A stretch of DNA of 64,000 nt, from the NCBI GenBank assembly GCA_036852015.1, contig JAANDG010001196.1, positions 162,395 to 226,394 on the forward strand, written 5' to 3'. The notes beneath the pieces are model-generated. The model did not search any database and had not been told where the DNA came from. It saw only the letters and a list, made by a program, of their open reading frames with translations. The position numbers and the translations under genes were made by a program. Positions within the stretch are counted from its first letter, which is position 1, and each line of letters opens with the position of its first letter. Origin of the DNA: Pelodera strongyloides. Taxonomy: Eukaryota > Nematoda > Chromadorea > Rhabditida > Rhabditidae. Shown here in pieces: positions 56,983 through 64,000 of this stretch.

Positions 56983-57135
56983 TTTAAAGCGGTATAACAG
57001 CATGTTTTTGAAACGTAGGTTGCATGCTGTATTTCCTACTGTACTCTTAGTCTAACTATATTCATTTGCATACAACATGTTTGGATGCAGCTGTCCATCA
57101 TAAGTTTCAAAAAAAACGGCCGCTATATCACTTTA
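56983..57135. mobile_element. Diverged A-family element
   Basis: TTTAAAGCGGTATAACAGC at the left and CGGCCGCTATATCACTTTA at the right, with GTTTTTGAAACGTAGG and AGTTTCAAAAAA inside. Confidence 0.75.
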
Positions 57136-57417
57136 GCTCTACCTAGTATTCTTCCTGGAGGGTGCGCTACAGTCACCATATTCTCAACAGTTGTCGACTC
57201 GACATCGGACGTTAAGGGATTGGGGTCACCTCAAAAACCTGTCTTTAATTTTTTTTAGTTCTTTTTCAAGCACCAGGGTTGCAAATTTGTAAAATAGGTG
57301 AATAATTGTATCGCCCTAGTTAGAGACATACATCTTTTTACAATGATTTGCATTCCTGAATGTCAAACGTGTATCATATGTGTAAGAAATAAATATTACG
57401 AATTATGATTATGCTAA

Positions 57418-60400
57418 CTAAATAATAAACCGTATTCTCGCGTCACTGGTAGGGAGAAAAACCAGTGGGAGACCAGTGGGAGAAAAAGCGCTAATTCTGG
57501 TGTACTGGTGGGACTGGTGGGATATCACAATACCTTTCACTGGGCATTCGGTGCTCTTCACACATTGTTGTGTTGTTTCGTCTTTCACATAATCATTACC
57601 ACTATCGCATACACATTTTGGTGTGACATTTGCTGCGCAAAGGATGAGGGGACAATGCTAAAGAGAATAATATTTACATACGTACACTGAGGAAACTTGG
57701 CCGGGCCTACATTGGGCCCGAAAAAGGTGGGCCGCCATTCCTGGGCCCACCCGTTTTTTGTAGGCCGCGCACCGGCCAAAGTTTCGCTTTGTACTTATCA
57801 TTATTTATCGGTGTCGTTATACTAATTGACAGCAGCAGTTACCCTAATCATACCTAACCAACAAGGTGAGATAATTGCCGAAAAGAGAATCGCAAGGGTC
57901 TAAGAAATCGTAAGCTATAGCGTTGCACGTTACTTATCTAGAAATTTAGCAAGTAAATTTCCTTTAACTAAAAGGTAAAGTTTTATAAAATTATGATATC
58001 GTAGGACACTCACCGGAAACATATTATCACAAGTTGGTTCACAATTTAGCTCCCAACCGCATGGGGAGGCGACTTCATTGGGACCACATACTGAATTACT
58101 TAACTTATAATAATTGTAAAATAATAATGATGCACTGTAATTCAATTAATACCATGCACATATTCCCGGTAGCTCAAGACTGTACGCACCCACTACAAAC
58201 TTGTCACCTCTTGGAATAAACCGCTACTCGGTTGAATAACTGTTTACGCTCTGCAAGCTATAAGAGGCAGCCACACTCGGAAGCGCAGAGCTGCCTATTG
58301 CTTATGAAGGGATTAGAACGATTTAATTTATCACTTTGTTGAGTGATGCTGTATTTGGTCTTCGGTCAAACACAAAAAGGCAAAAGTCATTTATGCTAAT
58401 TTCAGTGATTTCATAGGCTTTTATTATACAAAGGGTGTTACCTATAGTTTGTCCCGCAGGTATTATAGATTCGTCGCCATAAGAGTTTTGGCGCGTAGCG
58501 TACTCGCGGTGGCCTACTGCTGAAAAATTGTAAATTTCGACCATAATAATAAGGAAGACTTTAATTTTTGCTTATACTTTTTATATTCTTACTAAGTTAG
58601 AATATTTCATCCAGCAACAGAAAAATTTAAAATTGACCAACCTTTTGATCTTTCTAAATCTCCAAGCAGACCTAAAAATGTAGATTTTGAAAGTTGCAAA
58701 TGGGTAATCCGTAATCTAGCCCGAAGACGTCGGGCAATTTGTCGTCTAGAGCTCTTCGCCAACGCTCAGGACCTCTGCGGAACATGTCATAAGCAACTTT
58801 GAATTTGAACCCCCCTTGAATCTTGAATAAAGGTGCACGCTCTTGAAGCGTCAAAGAATTTAGAAGATTTTTTTTAGAAACGTACATATCTATGTATGCT
58901 TAGGCCTCTTTTATATGTTTGGTTGGTGTGTAATAACCGGAAAATTTGTTTTTCTTTCATCGTTTCTCAACGAAAAAAAATCTTGATTAAATTTTCGATT
59001 CTTTACCTGTTGCTGTAATGCGCGGGCCTCCCAGTCTCACATTATCGACAACTAAAAGATATTGATTATACAAAAAATGGCAGCTCGTGAGGTCTACCCA
59101 GAATGACCAACAATACAAGATCCAGTGGTGTAGTGAGTAGCGGCATGGACCGGTAATCCAACGACACTGGGTTCGATTCCCGCTCGTCCAATACGATCAG
59201 ACAATAGTTATCTACCGTACTAACATTAAATAATGGATGTGAAGTACAACAATTGGGCCTTAGCCCGAAGAAGTCGAGCAATTTTTCGTCTGGAGCTCGT
59301 CGCCTTTGCTCATTACCTCTGCGGAACGTGTCACAAGTGCCACATTGAATTGGAACTCCCTTGAATAAAGGTGAATTTTTTTTTTAAATTTCTAATTACC
59401 CGGTAATTCCAACGTGTGAATACTCCGTACAATAGACTGTACACATTTGGCTTCTCCGTTTTCCACCTCACATTCCGTACCGTCTTGGCACTGGAGAACT
59501 GTGCAGCCTAAACATTTATATAAACAGAGAAATTTGAACAATTTGACCCACGTAAGTAGCCATCTATTTTCGGAGATAGCCTGTGAAGTCCTTTATTTTG
59601 TTGGCCCTAACTGTTTTTATGCTACTTCTGGTTTTATCTGTTTGTTAAAAAGGTTAAAAGATTAAGGTTAGACCCGTCTTCGCAAGATATCTGAACTCCG
59701 CGCGGTTCCCGTGCCTGAAATACACGGTCCGGTTTTTGTTCTGTTTTTAATTAATTCACTTCCTGAAGGATAGCGATTCAGCAACTTCGAACCGACGAGC
59801 CGCAGTGCCCGAGACCGTGTATTTCAGGCACGGGAACCGCGCTCTTGAGACTTAGGCACTGCGCTAACATACGAAAAATTACCTGTGATTTGGTTTGGTT
59901 GGTTACCGTATTCATTTTGAGAGTTTTCAGAAGGAATGGCAGAAACGCTGCCCTTTTCTCTACCAGAACTGCCGAGGAGAGCTGAAAAGATTTTATTTGT
60001 TTTATTGTTCTGTGTTGAGGCCGGTTTCACAAAAATTTAACCCCGAGGTAAGGTAGGGACACAAACCCAGAAACATGAGATCGGCTTTCTTCGTGTATTT
60101 CTTTTTGAGTTCTGTTTCCCGAACACCTTTCAAAGTGCGATGAGATCGTAACAATCTCAATGTCACAGGAAAACGATACAATTGCCCAAACCACAGAAAA
60201 ACCGTCGTTGGCCCATCACCAAATGGTGATTACCGAAAAAAAACAACTGGTGACTGGTTTGTGACCGTTTGGTGACCACCTGATGACGGTTTTCGAAGAA
60301 AATCGTCACGAGCTGGTCACGAATTGGTCACCAAATGGGCAGGCCGACGAAAAAAACCAGTTAACCGTCTCTTTGGGTTCACCCATTTCCTATAATGTCA

Positions 60401-63400
60401 AACATATTACCTGTCAATCTTGTTGGCGTAGCACCATTGTCTTCTGTACCATAACCTGATTCCTCAGTTTCTGGAAAATTAGAAAACTAAAAAAATTTAC
60501 CACTAAAAACGGCAGGATTTGGTATTATATCAAATGAGCCCGTATTCTCGCGTCACTGGTAGTCATTTTCACGCTTTCCTTGAATTCTTATATCTCTTCG
60601 GCGCTGCGAAGACAAATATACCTTTTCTTCGAAAAAGAAATATTCTTTGTCGAACAATGTTCAGAAATTTGTGGTGCTAATCATAGATTTATACCAACGC
60701 TCTTTCTAATAGCCGAATAAAAAACATTTGTAGTAAATATTCACCGGGAGTGATTTCCTTTGTGCCTTCCAGTGGAGCACAAGTGGCCTGTCCACTTTCT
60801 TCCACACATTTTGTGTTTTCCATGCAGAGAAGTGAAGCACAGGTGATTCCTGAAAAAAAAAGCAGTGGGGTCAAGATAAAAAAAAACCAATGAACCGTAA
60901 CCAAATGGGCTCACCCATTTCCTATGAAGTCTAGTCAGACACCTAGTCCGCACGCATCTTGCACGCGACCACTTTGCCAAGGGATAATAATTGCGCGCCG
61001 TTGCATGCAAATATTTCCTCCGCTTTGCAACCTCTGGCCGTATGCACTAGCATTGGGAGCCTCCCCGGTTGGGAGAATTTGTCTCTGTATGTCTCTGATT
61101 TGTGTGATCCCTCTCTTGCTCTCAGCTCCCACTGGGAGACTGGGAGCATATGTCCGGTGTTCGTGCATACGACCACTGTACGGGACGCAGGCTTATTTAC
61201 TGTTATATTATCGTATAATTGTAATATTTACCTTGTTCGGTCTGGTCCTGCACACAAGCAGCATGTCCATTGTTTTCTTCGCAGTGAAAACCAGCACGAC
61301 AGCGAATTAGGGCGCAAGAAGAGGAAGTTGCTAAACACAAGCAGGATAATTCTAACATCATGCACGCACAGATATTGCATATATGCTCTCTTTCTCTCTT
61401 CCCTACTACGTTCGCGGATGCGCAGACGTGCAGTGGAAGCGCGCGCACTCAACGCGAATCGCGCCGTTAAGCGTGTACGCGGATAGGTGCGCGGTGGATA
61501 AATAGAATATATGATGGGGTGAATTAACGCGCGGCAAAACTTTTGGTTGCATCACGCCCAGGGTTTAGAGTCTCTCGATTGATTTATGTGCTTATTTTTA
61601 AAACAAAAACTCAAAACTGACGTTTCACTAATTCATCGCCATATACATTCGACGCCGTCGCTCCACACAAGAAAAATATAACAGAAATAGAAATCAACCA
61701 ATTTACAATCATCTGAATTTCGGTGGTCTGTCATTCAATATAGTGAATATTTTTCTTTAAAACCTTTATTGCGGGCAATGAAATAAATAAAAAGACGTTA
61801 GAAAGACCACGGTTGGAAAATTCATACGCTAATTTCAGGTAAATCGAAGAGTTTTGCGAATAATAAGACTTCCTCCTAAGCCTCAATAATACAATAAAAA
61901 AGTTTAGTATTGCAAACCGAGAAAGTGAAAAGTAAACGGAAAGCGCGAAAAGTAGAGCACAATAAGCAAATCAAGTATGTCAGGGATCTTATACATCAGT
62001 TTTCATCCAAAACAAGTTTTTAACAGTTTCCGCAAACACTTTACCTACTTGCAAGGAGGAAGGATAACACAGTTAGCGCTGTTTTAGATAACAATAACAA
62101 TATAGTAGATTACGATATTTTCCAATTTTCAAGCGCCAAATTCACGCAGTATTAGCAATTTACCATCGCCAGTCATACCCAACTATTTATCGCATTTGTC
62201 CCGTCCCTACGGGCTAATTGGGCGATACGGGCTAATTGGGCGATATTGGGCGTGGCAATTGCGTTATCGGCCAATCAGCGCGAATGGGCGGGCCAACTGC
62301 GATGTATAGCTGGGTATGACTGTCCACGGTAAATTGCTGAATAGTGTGTGATTTTTGCGCGTGAAAATTAGAAAATTATTGCATCCTACTATATTAGACA
62401 TGGATAATCAGATGGAATCATCAAAAATAGGAGTCATTTGAAATGGGCCTGACTCTTCAAATATATGTGCTCTAGCAAGAGTCCTTATCCCTCTGCCTCA
62501 ACTTCGGTTCCGAGTAGACCTAAAAATGATACTTTTTCCAGACATATTCCGACCGGCATTTCGCTTTAAAGCGAAATTAAAACTTTTAATAAGAAAAAAC
62601 CAATTACCGGCCGGTTTTTGAAACACATCGCTTATGCAGCTTATGCAAATGGACATAAATTAGAATAAAAAATCGAGCTAAATTCGAGCAAATTTGCATA
62701 AATACGCAATAATCCATTAGTCCACGATGCTTTCCAAAAGTCGGCCGGTTTTTCGCTTTGTGTATTTGAGCATTAAAGGGAGAGGCCCACGATAAAAAAG
62801 ATTTCCTCAATTTACTTGCACATAATGTCCGGAATTTTAGAAATATTACTGCAAAAACAGCATTTTTTTGCACCTAGAACTCACAGAGTTATTCCCCTGC
62901 AGGGCCCTGCAAACAGTTCGGCCAGGTACCGTAGTCAGGATCAATTTTTGCGCTTTTAGGGCATTACGATATTGGAAACGCTCTTTTATAATCGTAGGAA
63001 TGTTCTTTATTCGTGTAACAATTATTGCGTAGAGAAAGAATGCTAATGGACGGATATAACCGTAAAAACGTATTTTGGCGTTAGTGGTTAGGGTACCTGG
63101 CCGAACTGTTTGCAGGGAAATAACGATGTGAGTTCTAGGTGCAAAGAAATGCGGGTTTCACAGTAACATTTATGAAATTTCGGACATTCTGTGCAAATAA
63201 ATTGAGGAAAGCTTTTTTCTCGTGGGCCTCTCCCTTTAAGTGTAAGTAGGGTACCTCTTGGTCTAAACTGTGAAGGTAAAAAAGTGGTACTCGACATGTC
63301 TTCAGTGGTTGATTCAACAATTTCACCACCACCCGTCAACGTTTCCGTCACTCCTTCTGGAATAAAAACAAAGTATAAATAAATATAAAAATATAATTAA

Positions 63401-63746
63401 CAATTTATATGAAATTCTCGAATTGTATGTATCAGTATCATAGATTCCATGCATAAGGTCAGAAAAATTTGTTAGAAACATATGTGCCGGAAATGCACAT
63501 GTGACCTTAATTTGCATACATTATTTAATGGGAATGCATTTGCCAGCATATATGTTTTTACAAACTAGGTGCCTTACAGCTTTACAATACGTTTTACAAA
63601 TCACGTGGCAGACTGCTTTAATAAAAATTGACCAGTTGTTTCCTGAGTGCTCGTTGCGCCTATTTCTCCAATGGGAACACATCTCGGCCCATTTTCTTCG
63701 ACGCAGATATCGGGAGCGTTGCATACTGTTTCCGCGCAGGTACTCA
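57418..63746 (-). CDS. Secreted protein with repeated six-Cys-type modules and a C-terminal TIL domain (5' end outside window)
   Basis: Eleven exons join in phase: 63633-63746, 63255-63356, 61232-61330, 60745-60849, 60411-60470, 59883-59981, 59400-59507, 59007-59051, 58442-58519, 58014-58090 and from 57657 to about 57541. Nearly all introns fall after the first base of a codon. Four modules share C..x.C......C.E.NG.A.CV: STCAETVCNAPDICVEENGP, CALIRCRAGFHCEENNGHAA, CASLLCMENTKCVEESGQAT and CTVLQCQDGTECEVENGEAK. Linkers are Thr/Ser/Gly-rich. The end is a ten-cysteine trypsin-inhibitor-like domain (CGPNEVASPCGWELNCEPTC, then HCPLILC...KCVCDSG...C...C), typical of secreted protease inhibitors. 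The last coding base is uncertain: reading on reaches TAG at 57418 through repeat-like sequence, or a GTGAAA or GTATTG donor at 57540 or 57533 is used. Signal peptide and first exons lie beyond 64000. Confidence 0.8.
57685..57786. mobile_element. D-family element in the TIL intron
   Basis: CACTGAGGAAACTTGGCCGG at the left and GGCCAAAGTTTCG at the right. GGGCCCG and TGGGCCCACC words lie inside. It sits between the two exons of the TIL domain. Confidence 0.75.
58712..58880 (+). mobile_element. SINE-like copy, 5' truncated
   Basis: TAGCCCGAAGACGTCGGGCA, AGGACCTCTGCGGAACATGT and CTTGAATAAAGGTGCACGCT match the 3' half of the copy at 59119-59385. The tRNA-like head is missing. Confidence 0.6.
59119..59385 (+). 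mobile_element. tRNA-derived SINE-like element
   Basis: A head with GTGTAGTGAGTAGCGGCATG (A-box-like) and CTGGGTTCGATTCCCGC (T arm, B box) is followed by a body with CTTAGCCCGAAGAAGTCGAG and a tail CTTGAATAAAGGTGAATTTT in T-rich sequence. It lies in an intron of the TIL gene. Confidence 0.65.
59699..59842. mobile_element. Short foldback element in an intron
   Basis: GCGCGGTTCCCGTGCCTGAA plus ATACACGGTC at 59699-59728 is exactly inverted at 59812-59842. The spacer is about 83 bp with GATTCAGCAACTTCGAACC. Confidence 0.8.
60164..60394. mobile_element. E-family short inverted-repeat element in an intron
   Basis: CACAGGAAAAC at the left and CACCCATTTCCTATA at the right. The interior carries GGTGACCACC and GGTCACCAAATG words like the copy at 29933. 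Its right end is only about 15 bases from the exon at 60411-60470. A fragment of the same end (CTCACCCATTTCCTATG) lies at about 60910-60926. Confidence 0.75.
61045..61090. repeat. Fragment of the GC-rich family also at 11660-11720
   Basis: GGGAGCCTCCCCGGTTGGGA followed by GAATTTGTCTCTG is the inverse of the right edge of the 11250-11720 segment. Confidence 0.55.
61584..62100. repeat. Dispersed repeat, copy 2
   Basis: Uninterrupted version of the 55508-56104 repeat, with a 160-bp stretch (61761-61919) where the other copy has an A element. It lies in an intron of the TIL gene. Confidence 0.6.
62101..62601. other. Intron sequence with a short tandem duplication
   Basis: TACGGGCTAATTGGGCGATA is duplicated at about 62210-62245. 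A partial A-family end (CGGCATTTCGCTTTAAAGCG) occurs at about 62552-62575. Confidence 0.5.
62602..62759. mobile_element. A-family element in an intron
   Basis: TTACCGGCCGGTTTTTGAAA at the left and AAAGTCGGCCGGTTTTTCGC then TTT at the right. Confidence 0.8.
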
Positions 63747-63756
63747 CTGAAAATAG

Positions 63757-64000
63757 TGACCCATCGGCCGGTTTTTGAAACACATAGACTACATACATAC
63801 TATTCCCGCGACAGTGCGGCTGGCCGGGGGTCCCTGCGCGGCTGGCCCGGCGCCCCATGCGCGGTAGAGCTCCCAGAGTCACCGCGCACCCAGCCATAGC
63901 TTGCATACTACGCGGCTGGATGCGCGCCACGCCGCGCGGCTAGCGGTTGCTAAGCGGCTGGCTATGCGTGCACTCCACTTTGCGCGGCTGGCCGAAGGAT
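63757..64000. repeat. A-family half element followed by a GC-rich GCGCGGCTGGC repeat
   Basis: TCGGCCGGTTTTTGAAACAC at 63764 is an A end without a visible partner. From about 63815 GCGCGGCTGGC(C) variants repeat about eight times to the window edge, in sharp contrast to the AT-rich surroundings. Confidence 0.6.

Noticed and set aside
61228..61486. Long open frames overlapping the Cys-module exon at 61232-61330
   Set aside because: They extend the exon into intron sequence or lie antisense; the exon boundaries fit the phase-1 pattern of the rest of the gene.

Overview
This window is nuclear DNA from a nematode, most likely a rhabditid. Introns end in TTTTCAG or TTTTTAG type acceptors. Several start codons sit directly at or just after such an acceptor with no obvious upstream exon, which is the pattern of spliced-leader trans-splicing. 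Two genes are recognisable orthologues of core eukaryotic proteins: the central channel nucleoporin Nup62/NPP-11 and the spliceosomal protein BUD31. Exons are short (about 45-220 nt) and introns are often several hundred bases long and full of repeats, unlike the compact introns of C. elegans. I cannot name the species.

Layout. 0-0.4 kb: first exons of a minus-strand gene with a STAMBP/USP8-type N-terminal domain. 3.1-3.4 kb: an isolated minus-strand exon. 9.5-10.2 kb: a possible small minus-strand gene. 14.6-18.4 kb: a ten-exon Nup62 homologue, minus strand. 18.6-22.3 kb: nested foldback elements, one carrying an intact 246-codon ORF. 22.3-24.4 kb: BUD31, plus strand, five exons. 27.0-29.7 kb: a secreted cysteine-rich protein, plus strand, seven exons. 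32.9-33.5 kb: an 89-residue membrane protein, plus strand, three exons. 34.4-37.5 kb: a truncated non-LTR reverse transcriptase enclosed in a 280-bp inverted repeat that contains tRNA-like sequence. 37.5-51.0 kb: mostly gene-poor, with repeats. 51.0-55.3 kb: two tandem modules with identical ends and unrelated bodies. 57.4-63.7 kb: a minus-strand gene for a secreted protein of repeated cysteine modules followed by a trypsin-inhibitor-like (TIL) domain. Its 5' end lies beyond the window.

Most of the window is repeat-derived. At least five short inverted-repeat families recur. They are called A to E here: A, GCGAAATACCGGCCGG ends; B, GGGGTTTCCATGTATGCGA ends; C, GGCGCGTTCG ends; D, CACTGAGGAAACTTGG ends; E, CATAGGAAATGG / CACAGGAAAAC ends. 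They sit in introns of nearly every gene without touching exons. There are also tRNA-derived SINE-like copies and large palindromes.

The genes do not form an obvious pathway. The most unusual items are the tandem same-ends/different-cargo modules, the ORF-bearing inverted-repeat element whose ends match the short E elements, and the inverted-repeat cage around the reverse transcriptase fragment. Exon boundaries were called by eye from splice signals, reading-frame phase and family similarity. No database or structure search was run.
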